From Hypericum androsaemum (Eukaryota; Streptophyta; Magnoliopsida; Malpighiales; Hypericaceae): DNA of 64,000 nucleotides. Shown one piece after another: positions 55,053-64,000 of the stretch; within the stretch, counting starts at the first letter, position 1; each line of letters opens with the position of its first letter. Where the stretch lies: positions 5,604,558-5,668,557 of the forward strand of contig OZ023198.1 in NCBI GenBank assembly GCA_963995505.1, written 5' to 3'. The notes beneath the pieces were generated by a model. The model searched no databases and was not told where the DNA came from. It worked only from the letters and a program-made list of their open reading frames with translations. The translations under genes were made by a program, and so were the position numbers.

Positions 55053-56619
55053 ATGGATCCAAATCATCCTAATTTCCCAAATTTTCAACAATTTGGAACT
55101 TATAATCCTTCATATTTTTCAACTTCCGAAGACAATCTGAACTCTCAATCTTTTTTTAGTCCCAGTTATCGCCAAATCTTTCTCAAATTCTGATATATGA
55201 ACATCGTAGCCCACCAAATATTCCACAAAATTTGGCTCACGATGTGCCCGGCAACAAAAAATCTGGAAAATGGCCATCAACTATTTGGAGTGTTAAGGAA
55301 GACATTGTAGAGCTAACTATTTTAGAGCTGGTCATTTCCGAGTTAGGAGCCGCCAAAGGGGAGAGCGGGCATTCGGTCGTCTGCACGCATGGGGAGGGGA
55401 CCGAACGATCAGACGCCTCCGTGGCAAGCTCAGAAGCGGGAGCAAACGGATGAACGGTCGTTTCCAAGCTCAGGCGCCAACTCCCGAGGATAATCTCCCG
55501 GGTTCTTCCGAACCTGTGCTTAATCCTTCCTCATCTTCCCCCGACATGACTCTTCGGCAACTGAAGCGACAAGCGAGGAAAAAGAAGAAATGATCGTAGT
55601 GGATCAGTTACTTTCTTCGGCCTTACATTTCTCGTCCTTGAGTCTGTAATGTCGAGCTATTTCGTATGGCGATAGGTCTACTGGTTCCAGTTCCCTATTC
55701 GGCCTTTGTTTGCTTGTTTGTGCCTTTTCGGCCTTGTTTGTAATTTTCTTTTCCTTAATCTATTCCGGTGACCTTTCGCCAAAAAAAAAAAAGGAAGACA
55801 TTGTCCTAATTTCATCTTTCATCTATGTTAGCGAAGATAGGGAGCGTGGAAAAAATCAGAAGGGTGCCTCGCTCTGGGCACGGGTGAGTGCTTTGTACCA
55901 TTAAGCTCAGATAGAAAATCCAGAATAGATGCACGAAAGAAACGTGAAATCTATGAAAGGTCGTTACAAACGACTTAATACAAGTGCACAAAAGTAGATT
56001 GGTACATACAGAAAAGTATATAGTCAAAAAAGGAGCAGAATAGGCATGACCGATGTGGAGACCAAAGCACAAATAGTTTGTCGAGTGAAGAGTAACAACA
56101 ACAAGTTTGGTGACTTGGCTGTATTCAATGAACTTATGTGTAAACATCCCAAGTGGCAACTACAACTAGATCATAATTCAACAAATTTATCTCCAGAGAA
56201 TGAAGAGGATCATGTAGAAAGTGGTAGAAGCTCAAAAAGATCAAGGACTACTGAAGATGATGAATATTCAGTCCCCTCCAACCCTGAACTCCAGTTAGCG
56301 AATCATCATCAATTCCTCGTCCTATGGGTAGAGAGGCTGCCAAAAAAAGAAAAGAAAAAGGTAAGGCAGGTGATGAAGTTACTTTAAAAATTCGTACTTT
56401 AAGAATCACCCGAGATAATGAAATTGAATTACTGAAGAAGAGAATAAAGCTCGAACAACAAAAAGAGCAAAATAAAATGGAGCGAACACAAAAAAGGCTT
56501 AAATGAAGACTATGGAGATGAATCAAGTGATGTTGAATACTTTGCTTGCGAAAGAGCATTTATCCCCAGAAGATGAAGCGATGAAGTGCTACCTAATGTC
56601 TGTTTTGTTTGGAATATGA
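55053..56619 (+). pseudogene. Harbinger ORF1 (Myb/SANT-like), copy 2, split by a retroposon
   Basis: It starts MDPNHPNFPNFQQFGTYNPS, like copy 1, frame-shifts near 55170, and is interrupted at 55308 by a 482-bp insertion. It resumes as DIVLISSFIYVSEDRERGKN, SLWARVSALYH, FNELMCKHPKWQLQLDHN, SSKRSRTTEDDE and the C-terminal coiled coil, ending FGI. Apart from the insertion there are several stops (for example near 55912 and 55997). Confidence 0.8.
55309..55790 (+). mobile_element. LINE-type retroposon insertion (5'-truncated) in ORF1
   Basis: A 482-bp insertion ends in a run of A and is flanked by perfect 14-bp target duplications AAGGAAGACATTGT (55295-55308 and 55791-55804). It includes GCCTTTTCGGCCTTGTTTGT and CCGGTGACCTTTCGCC before the poly(A), resembling the 3' UTR of plant L1-like LINEs. 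Its higher GC contrasts with the host element. No reverse transcriptase is left. Confidence 0.9.
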
Positions 56620-56681
56620 ATTTATTTTTATTTTATGTAATTTGTTCTTATTTCATGTAATTTGTTCTTATTTTATTAATA

Positions 56682-56880
56682 TGTCACTTCAACTTTGGCA
56701 TCCAATGTTAGTCCCCCCCACATGCTACTTGTCCCGTATTTATTTTATGTCACTTCAACTTTGGCATCCAATGTCAGTTCCCCCCAGATGCTACTTGTCC
56801 CGTAGCTATTTTATGTCATTTCAACTTTGGCATCCAATGTCAGTTTCTCCACATGCTACTTGTCCCGTAGCTATATATTT
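56682..56880 (+). repeat. 66-bp minisatellite, three units, Harbinger copy 2
   Basis: Units at 56682, 56748 and 56814 on ATGTCA.TTCAACTTTGGCA...CTTGTCCCGTA. The counterpart of the longer array at 1252-1795. Confidence 0.9.
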
Positions 56881-56921
56881 GGATCAATATCAAACATAAA
56901 TATACCCAAATATCCTTACAA

Positions 56922-58222
56922 ATGTCTCTCAATTCTGGATCAAGTTCTGGTGATTCATTCACCATCGAATTTGATGGATGAGAGGCACGAGTCCGTGATT
57001 AGAATCAATAAATTGATGACATACTCGAGGATATGCTCATTGACAATCAGCAAACGACTCCACCACCAAGGCAATTTCTCAATAGGGAATGCCAAGTTGG
57101 TGAGGAGCGCTTGATGAATGACTATTTTGTAGAGAGGCCAACGTATCTACCTGAATCCTTCCGACGTAGGTTTCGCATGCGAAGACCACTATTCCTTCGT
57201 ATAGCGGAGAGGGTGAGTGCTTCAGATGAATATTTTCAACAAAGACGAGATGCTACAGGTAGACAAAGTTTTTCAGCATTACAGAAATGTACTGCAGCCA
57301 TGAGGGTGTTAGCTTATGAGACATCAGCTGATGTCATTGACGAATATGTGAGAATGGGTGAATCAACAACAAGGAAAGCTCTCGTGAAGTTCGTTGATGG
57401 TGTCATCTCTTGCTTCAGTCCCGAGTATCTAAGAAAACCCAACGACCAAGATTTGGCTAGACTGCTCTATGTCGGAGAACAAGTAGATTCCCGGGTATGA
57501 TATGGAGTATTGACTGCATGCACTGAGAATGGAAAAATTGTCCAACTGCATGGGCTGGACAATATGCAGGAAGGAGTGGGAAGACAACAATCATTTTAGA
57601 GGCAGTTGCATCCTATGACTTATGGATATGGCATGATTTCTTTAGAACACTAGGTACGTGCAATGATATTAATATACTGGACCGTTCTCCTATTTTTACT
57701 GATGTCTTGGAAGGTCGAGCACCGAAAGTGAGTTACATCGTCAACGGTCGCCAAAATGATATGGCTTATTATCTCACTGATGGGACATATCCTGCATGGG
57801 CTACATTTGTCAAGTCAATTATATCTCAGTCGACCCTAAAACACAAGTTGTTTGCTCAACATCAAGAAACTGCTAGAAAGGATGTGGAGTGAGCATTTGG
57901 AGTTCTACAAGCTCGTTTTGCATTCATTCGACTTCCATGTCTTCTTTGGGACAAGGATGTTATTGAAAAAATTATGATGGCTTATATCATATTGCACAAT
58001 ATGATAGTAGAGGATGAACGAGACATATATCTCCATTATTATGATCCAACAGAATTCCTAAATGAAGAACAAGAAGAACCTTTTCAGTTATCTACTGAAC
58101 GCATTAGAAGCCTATCCACCTATATGACTGCTAGGAAAAACCTTCGCAGTAGAGAAGCTCATAACGCTCTCAAAAGTGACTTGATTGAGCATATTTGGCA
58201 AAAATTTGCCAATCGTAATTAA
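56922..58222 (+). pseudogene. PIF/Harbinger transposase, copy 2, multiply broken
   Basis: It starts MSLNSGSSSGDSFTIEFDG with three stops in the first 40 codons, then is open from about 57033 to 57480 (RRRFRMRRPLFLRIAERVSA). Frame changes near 57485 and 57700 follow. APKVSYIVNGRQNDMAYYLT and the C-terminal HNMIVEDERDIYLHYYDPTE are readable, ending in HIWQKFANRN. A TGA replaces an Arg codon in the motif before AFGVLQ (57889-57891). The copy 1 stop position is a Gly codon here, so the two copies died independently. Confidence 0.85.
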
Positions 58223-58618
58223 TTACGTATTATTTAATTTGCATCTTCCGTATTTGTAATATATCATTTAAGACATCTCTATTTACCTATAATTATTTTT
58301 TTCTAATTTTGTATTTCCACTTCGAGAAAAATAAATTATTTTTACTTTGGTCAAAAAAATTTTCTTGTTATCGTAATTACGGAATAAATATTTACGTATA
58401 TTTAATATAATTTTTATATAAAAAAAATGAAAGTAGATAATATGTGGATGAGAGAGAAATTAATTGTTTATTCTGTGACGTTGGGGCAGGTTGCGGATGT
58501 GGGTAAAAAAAAGATAATTGGGTTGTGCTGATGTGGATGAGAGAAAAATTATTTATTTATTTCGTAACCTAGATTGAGGCAGGTTGCGGATGGTAATGGT
58601 CTAACCAACCAAACTACA

Positions 58619-59012
58619 AGAACTTATTAACTTATTGCTTTATAATAAATAATATATTACATAAATACGGAATTCACCTAAATACATATTTATGTAATAT
58701 ATTATTTATTACACATTTATGTATTTACATAAATACGTATTTAGGTATATAATATTGATTACATAAATACGTATTTAGGTATATACTATTTATTACATAA
58801 ATATGTATTTAGGTATATATTATTTATTTACATAAATATGTATTTATGTATATACTATTTATTACATACATATGTATTTAGGTATATATTATTTATTACA
58901 TAAATACGTAGTTAGGTATATATTATTTATTACATAAATACGTATTTAGGTAAATTATGTATTTATGAAATATATTATTTATTATAAAGTAATAAGTCAA
59001 TAAGTTCTCGAG
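58619..59012. mobile_element. AT-rich MITE with ~48-bp terminal inverted repeats and internal tandem array
   Basis: The left end GAACTTATTAACTTATTGCT...AATATATTACATAAATAC and the reverse complement of the right end GAACTTATTGACTTATTACT...AATATATTTCATAAATAC match closely. The inside (58660-58975) is about eight units of ~37 bp around ACATAAATACGTATTTAGGT, whose core AAATACGTATTT is palindromic. The target duplication is not resolved. Confidence 0.7.
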
Positions 59013-59058
59013 CGTTCTAATAAATGAGATAGGTCTTAAGTTTGATACCCAACAAGAG

Positions 59059-59304
59059 CATTGTGTGTTTTTGAATGGATATTTTTTCTTTGGCTTCCAC
59101 CTTTCACTCGACTCACCTTGGCTCCAAAGAGCTCACTTTTAGTTTTGGCTGAAAACCCAAAAACGCTCAAACTAGAGTGTTTTCATGCACGCAAAAAATT
59201 CAAAACTGAACATTTTTGTGCTCAACCCCAGATAGGAAAAACATTTCTCGAGAACCTCATTCAGAAAATTATCAGCCAAAATAACCCCCTAGAAAAAATA
59301 CTCC
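59059..59304. repeat. Right TIR of composite element
   Basis: 246 bp, the reverse-complement partner of 54413-54670; outermost bases ...ATACTCC. Confidence 0.85.
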
Positions 59305-59496
59305 ACTCTCTCCCTCTAATTATCTTGCTATAAAATCTCTACCGAACCCAACATCCTTTTTCACGACTTCCTTGTTAAGTTTTCGTCTCTCCTCCTTACA
59401 TCATTTCGTCTCTCCCTCCTCTCTCCCATCCACAGAGCAAAGAATTCCTAGCCTGGCTAGTCCCTTCTCCACTGCAGACCGCCCCATCTCTGCCAA

Positions 59497-60412
59497 ATGA
59501 AGGTCAGTATATAATATAATTAGAAACGAATGCTAATTTGAATTATGAAAATATTAATTGGGTAGATCCTTTTTTCTCTTTCTTATTGGGTTATATTCCT
59601 TGGCGAATGCAGATAATTAAGGACATATATCGTGTAATCTGTTTATGGGTCATGGATCTGATCAATATAAAGGAGTGAGTTGACTTTTTTATATATTTTG
59701 TTGGCAGAAAGTTGCGTCGAAGTTGTATCTGCATGATGATAAGGCTAAGCAAAAGGCGATGAAAAAAGTCTCTGGCCTCCGAGGAATTAGGATCCTCTAA
59801 CTCGTTAGTTTCTATTGAAATTACTACATCAATAGTTTAAATGTGGTATTAAAATTTTACTGACCAATAGTCTTACGATTTGAATATAGTTATTTTAAAG
59901 TAGTATCAGACTACCACCAAATAAAGGATTTTAGCCTATCAATTATTATACTGGTCATCATTGTTCCCGTCAGATCTCCTAGGAGTGCGAAATCCGGAGC
60001 AAAATTAAACGTGATAGTGCGTTGACTTTTCGTGAATATCGAAATCTTTGAAGGGGTAGACTCGATATCCACAGACATGAAGGAAAAGAAATTAACGGTG
60101 ACGGGCGACATCGATGTCCCGGTTCATGTGGTCGGGAAGCTGAGGAAGATCTGCCACACCGAAATAGTCTCGGTGGGGCCCGCGAAGGAGGAGAAGAAGG
60201 ACGACAAGAAAGACGGCGGTAAGAAGGACGAACCAAAGAAGTAGGAGAACGAGAAGAAGGACGACAATAAGAGGGACGATCACCAAAATCATCAACATTT
60301 TGGACCCGAGTTTGTTTATAGGCAGCCGTACTACTATCCTCCTCATTACGTGAACAACCAATACTACGTTAGAAGCTCCGAGGAGGATCCTAATTCCTGT
60401 GTCATCTGTTGA
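59497..60412 (+). pseudogene. HIPP copy 4, splice-donor loss and premature stop
   Basis: Exons correspond to 59497-59502, 59708-59783 and 60054-60412. After exon 2 the donor is GA instead of GT (CTCCGAG|GAATT; copy 1 CTCCCAG|GTATT). Exon 2 also has [20 protein letters not shown] with a Val-to-Ser-type change in the first strand. Exon 3 carries one extra codon (DIDVPVHVV) and TAG at 60242-60244. Beyond the stop the frame still reads to NSCVIC. The altered CTTTGAAG acceptor and the TAG are shared with copy 2. With the promoter also split by a 4.9-kb insertion, this copy is dead. Confidence 0.9.
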
Positions 60413-61224
60413 GTGATTGTATATTAATTCGTTGATATAATACTAAGGAAGGTAATTTTAATAATTAAATATCAGGACAACTGATATAGGCAACCAATTG
60501 AGTGAATTTTGTACGGTACGTGTTGGTGGTGATCTCTATTGTTTCAGGTTTTGTTTAATTAATTTGGAGGTGTATCAATATATCTTGATTAATTCTTTTT
60601 TATTAAGTTACAATATTAACCTACGTGCTTTTCGTTTACTACACTTTTGAGTGCTTCAGCTTGAGTTGTGACAGAAATTCTGAGTTGGCAACAAGCTTGC
60701 CTTTTTTGGTGCAATTGGTAATTGGTTTCACGTGCAATTTCGAATTATAATTTGAATTATTTGAAAATCTGTGACGTGATTTATGTTAATTTTCGTGTGC
60801 TAATAAAATTGGAAAAAGTATATACAGAGCTCATGGCTCTAAATAATTCAACCGACTAAATAATGTCCCAAAGGACAAATGGTTAGTGTAAAAGGCCGGT
60901 GTTATAAACTAGACTTGACTGTTGTCAGCTGGCTAGGTAGCCTTGAATTGATTTGTTTCTGATGATTAGAGGTGGTGGGCTATTCCAAAAGTAGTTCACA
61001 ATTTGGAAAGCAAGTGCTAAAAAGGTGGAGCATTACCGTGTTCCTTTTCCTAACTTCCTGGGAAAAAAAATAGTCATGCATGATAGGTCTTTGGACTTGT
61101 TTGTTTCCATCCATGGTAAAGGTTAAAAAAAAAAGTTAAACCTGTTAGAAATTATTCTAAATCAAATATTATTACTGTCATGTAATTAATAATTCGAGTT
61201 ATTCTAGCGGACGTTAGAAATTGT

Positions 61225-62636
61225 GTTTCGTGGAGCTATCTAGCGGACGTTTTGAAATGTATGGGGTTTGGAGATAGATGGCGCAAGTGGATTTTCGGTT
61301 GTTTACATGGTGCATCCTCGTCTGTTCTTATAAATGGCTCTCCAAGCCGTCTGTTCAGGCTTGAAAAGGGGTTGAGACAGGGCCACCCGTTGTCGCCATA
61401 TCTATTCCTAGTTGCAGTAGAAGAATTAAAGCGACTGGTACATAATGCAGCTGCTAACGACGTCATACTGTTTGGAATCAATTTTCACAAGAAAGGAATT
61501 TTATTTTCAATTTCTAATGGTAATGAAAAAGAATCATTTTTTTATTTTCTTGTTTGGAACCATAAATTAAATTTTGGGAATTGATTTAAAATATTACATA
61601 AATACTCTCCTAACAATCCCTTGTGAGATAGAAAAGTTTCCTTCAAAAGGTATAATAGATATTTTACTACCAAATTCGGTTTAATCCCTTATAAATCTGA
61701 ACTAATTTCAAAGAAATTCTAAATCCAGACTTTTAAACAAAATAGGAATTCATTTCCGAAAATATTTGGTTCCAAACGGGTTAAATTTTTTAAAACTTCG
61801 GAAAAGAATTTCATTTCTCATTTTTAAGTTTGTCCAAACAAGCTGTAAAGAAGTTGAAATTCCGGGAATGGATCAGGAATTGAGCATTATCCAGTATGCT
61901 GACGACACGTTACTTTTTTCAAGGGCGTCATCTGGCAGCCTTGTGAACTTGAAGCATATCTTATGGCTTTCTCATTGGCGTCGGGGTTATCAATAAATTT
62001 CGACAAGAGCTCCATAATAGGCATCAACGTGGAGGATTCTATATTGGAGGAGGTTGCAACGAACTGGGTTGCAGGAGACAAAGTCTACCATTCGAACATT
62101 AAGGAGTGCCAATTGGTGCCTTGATGTCATTGGGAACCAATTATTGAGTTGATGGATTCAAAACCTGCAAGTTGGAAGAGCAGCATGATGTCTTTGGGAG
62201 GGAGGATAAATACAATTAAATCTGTTATTGCAAGCCTTCCTTTATATTACTTCTCTGTTTACAAGGCACCAGTATGTGTTATTGAAGCATGGGAGAGTAG
62301 AATCAAATGCTTTCTCTGGTCTAGCGACCCGGCAAAGAAGAGTTGGTCTTTAGTGCCTTGGTTCTATATATGTACTCCGGTAGAAAAAGGTGAAATAGGA
62401 TTGCCAAGTTAGACATAAAGAATGATTATTTTCTTTTGAAGTGGTGTTGGAGGTTTTTGTCAAATCCAAGCGCCTTTTGGGCACGTCTCATCGCTGGTAT
62501 TCATCAAGTCTCTCCATCTGGTGAGTTCCCTATGACTAAGCTGCCGTATCATACACGGTCCAAAGGGCCATGGGCAACCATATGGAAATTGGCAAGTAGC
62601 GACTCCGCCCTGGCAGCTTCTTTTTGATGTAATTTA
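61225..62636 (+). pseudogene. L1-like LINE reverse transcriptase relic
   Basis: 5'-truncated. Readable blocks: VLKCMGFGDRWRKWIFGCLH, SVLINGSPSRLF, KGLRQGHPLSPYLFLVAVEE (RT motif), then a ~370-bp insertion. The active-site YADD follows in IIQYADDTLLFSR, then LSINFDKSSIIGINVE, SWKSSMMSLGGRINTIKSVI and YYFSVYKAPVCVIEAWESRI, with the C-terminal RT/zinc-finger-like region to ~62630. Several stops and shifts are present. It copies RNA into DNA at a nicked target in a whole element. It lies directly downstream of the HIPP copy 4 flank. Confidence 0.85.
61468..61843. mobile_element. MITE-like insertion inside the LINE RT
   Basis: It splits the RT between the block ending HNAAANDV and the YADD block. 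The edges CTGTTTGGAATCAATTTTC and, reverse-complemented, CTTGTTTGGACAAACTT share GTTTGGA. A second inner inverted pair (TTGTTTGGAACCATAAATT and CCGTTTGGAACCAAATATT reverse-complemented) suggests foldback structure. It is AT-rich with no coding content. Confidence 0.6.
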
Positions 62637-62637
62637 G

Positions 62638-64000
62638 TGTTGAAATTAAATGTTAATTAATGTCAAGAGAGCCCAATGTGGGAAGGCCCAAAATGGGAGG
62701 GAAAGCTATTCCATATCGGAAAATGGCACAAATATTTCCAAGTTTATAAGGAGTAGCTCCAAGCTAATGTAATATTAAATATTTCACCTGAGGGAATGTT
62801 AGAAATTGGTTGTGAGGATGGAGCGTAACACCATCTGAGCACGCGCACACTCACGCGCACGTGCGTGTATGCATGGCACTTTAAGGCACACTTTGCACGT
62901 GCGCATCATCGCGAGGAGCTGGAGGAGCCTTAAAGTTTTAAAAAAATCTGGAAGTTGGGCCGTAAGGACGTGATCTAGCCAACATGTCACATTCTTACCT
63001 CCTCGGAAGTGCCTGCCTCCACTCCCTTCGCAGCCTATAAATAGGCATCTCCCCCTCATTTGCAAATCACTCCAACAACTTATATATAAGCATTCATTAG
63101 CAATAATTATTCTTCTCTCCTTTCCTCTCAAAAAAGTTTTGAGTATCCAGCTGTTCCCCGAAGCTTCGAGAATCGTTGTGCTATGATCTTGGAAGTAACT
63201 AGTTGTTGCATCTTGGGGACAATTGCCGTAGCCCGTAAGTACTAAATACGAGGCAATCTCGTCTTACGAAAAAAGAGTGAAACTCTTGCCTCGACTTAGA
63301 TACTAATCAAGTACAACACCTCCTACAATCAACATTCGTAAGACAAGATTTGTGTACTTGAAGATGGCATCATCAAGCTCTGCTGGCGTAGCGTAGCGGA
63401 ATTGAAATGTAACTCGGGTAAAATCAACCATACGTGACTTCCGTCAACGTGATGGAGGTTTGTCCAAGAGGACGGCCATCCAAGGGCGGTAAAGAACAAT
63501 TTCGAACCAAGGGACGCACCCAAAGATAGTAGGCAAAGTCTAGATGAATCTGATATTATTTCTGAATATCTTTATTACATAAACATTCCCCTTTTTATAA
63601 GGTTCGAAAGACCTAAATGATAAGGGCAAAAAGGCTAAAGTGGCAAGATGTGTTGATGCGGATGTGGCATCAAGCTACCTTGAGAGAAGAGGTGGTCTTG
63701 CAAGTGTAAGGGAAACAGAAATACATTCATAAATGCACATTCATACATGCATTCTTATTAATCAGATTAGTAATGAGAGACTTTGAAAGTCATTTATTCA
63801 TTAAGATAGCCAAAGGAAGAACGTAGACGCCCTCTCCTCCTTAGAATGAACTTAGACGCCGTAGATTTTAGGTGGATGCACTTGGACGTCCCTACGTCAT
63901 CTGCTCAGATTATAGTCCCGACGGTCCCAAAAATTATCTACGCTGAAAGGCTGACAAAGTTGAATGGCACGGAGTTCAAGAGGTGGCAACAGAAAATGTT
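62638..64000 (+). mobile_element. 5' part of a Ty1/copia retrotransposon running off the window
   Basis: It starts at TGTTGAAATTAAATG, directly after the LINE relic. An LTR-like region follows with a TATA (CCTATAAATAGGC, about 63034), a leader, and ~600 bp of untranslated sequence. At the window end a gag start reads IIYAERLTKLNGTEFKRWQQ, the copia gag N-terminus (KLNGxNFxxWK). The LTR's right edge and the primer-binding site could not be placed. An alternative LTR start is TGTTAGAAATTGG at 62797. Confidence 0.65.

Larger units (their letters stand above)
54960..58606 (+). mobile_element. PIF/Harbinger-type element, copy 2 (nested)
   Basis: It has the same ORF1 - short minisatellite - transposase order as copy 1, and a similar right end followed by TAA (ATGGTAATGGTCTAA). 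The left end is not clear; homology to copy 1 begins at about 54960. Both genes are broken. It lies inside the long-TIR element, so it either inserted into it or was mobilised with it. Confidence 0.7.
54413..59304. mobile_element. 4.9-kb composite element with ~250-bp terminal inverted repeats, in HIPP copy 4 promoter
   Basis: Left TIR 54413-54670 and right TIR 59059-59304 are imperfect reverse complements over their full length (shared GGAGTATTTTT, TTGAGCACAAAAAT, GTGAAAGGTGGAAGCCAA, CACACAATG). Long TIRs suggest a Mutator-like element. The CT-rich target hides the duplication (TCTCTCTCG left, ACTCTCTCC right, 7 of 9). Inside are a Harbinger-type copy, a LINE-type retroposon and a MITE. The empty site is visible in HIPP copies 1-3 (GTTGACTCTCTC...TATAAAA). 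Confidence 0.8.

Overview
This window is nuclear DNA from a flowering plant, most likely a eudicot. Genes are split by GT-AG introns. The gene families are plant ones: a REVEILLE-type clock MYB, heavy-metal-associated isoprenylated proteins (HIPP), an NB-ARC/LRR resistance-gene relic and AP-3 delta adaptin fragments. The DNA between them is AT-rich and full of plant transposons. The species cannot be fixed from the sequence alone.

Layout. 0-3.6 kb: a PIF/Harbinger transposon with a Myb/SANT-like ORF1, a 63-bp minisatellite and a transposase broken by one stop. 3.9-6.05 kb: a Gypsy-type element with LTR, primer-binding site and gag but no pol. 6.4-7.8 kb (minus strand): a mosaic of AP-3 delta adaptin and REVEILLE fragments. 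8-11.4 kb: exon-like remnants of an unrecognised gene, with a tRNA-derived SINE. 11.8-22.6 kb: a decayed NBS-LRR neighbourhood with a hAT-like element and several generations of tandem duplication. 23.7-26.85 kb (minus strand): an eight-exon REVEILLE6/8-like gene whose frame is open throughout, but whose expected start codon is changed. 27.4-28 kb: a 533-bp hAT MITE with a perfect 8-bp target duplication.

29.2-61.1 kb is a HIPP cluster built by segmental duplication. Four copies (29.8, 37.8, 48.7 and 59.5 kb) share the same three-exon structure. Copy 1 is intact with a C-terminal CVIC box. Copy 2 is truncated by stops and has a 2.0-kb MULE in intron 2. Copy 3 is open but ends in CVIY and has a duplicated promoter. 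Copy 4 has lost a splice donor, has a premature stop, and carries a 4.9-kb nested transposon between its upstream ACGT motif and its TATA box. The first two repeat units also carry the 5' part of the REVEILLE gene. The one at 34.4 kb keeps the ancestral ATG but has lost most of exon 1.

Between the HIPP copies lie a Ty1/copia relic with a six-unit 466-bp tandem array in its RT/RNase H region (41.8-47.9 kb) and a 1.98-kb pol-less copia-type element with 292-bp LTRs and a 5-bp target duplication (51.7-53.7 kb). After copy 4 come an L1-like LINE reverse-transcriptase relic with a MITE inside it (61.2-62.6 kb) and the 5' part of another copia element running off the window end.

I see no operon-like or new enzymatic system. 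The notable biology is duplication followed by divergence of the HIPP and REVEILLE genes, and several cleanly dated nested insertions.
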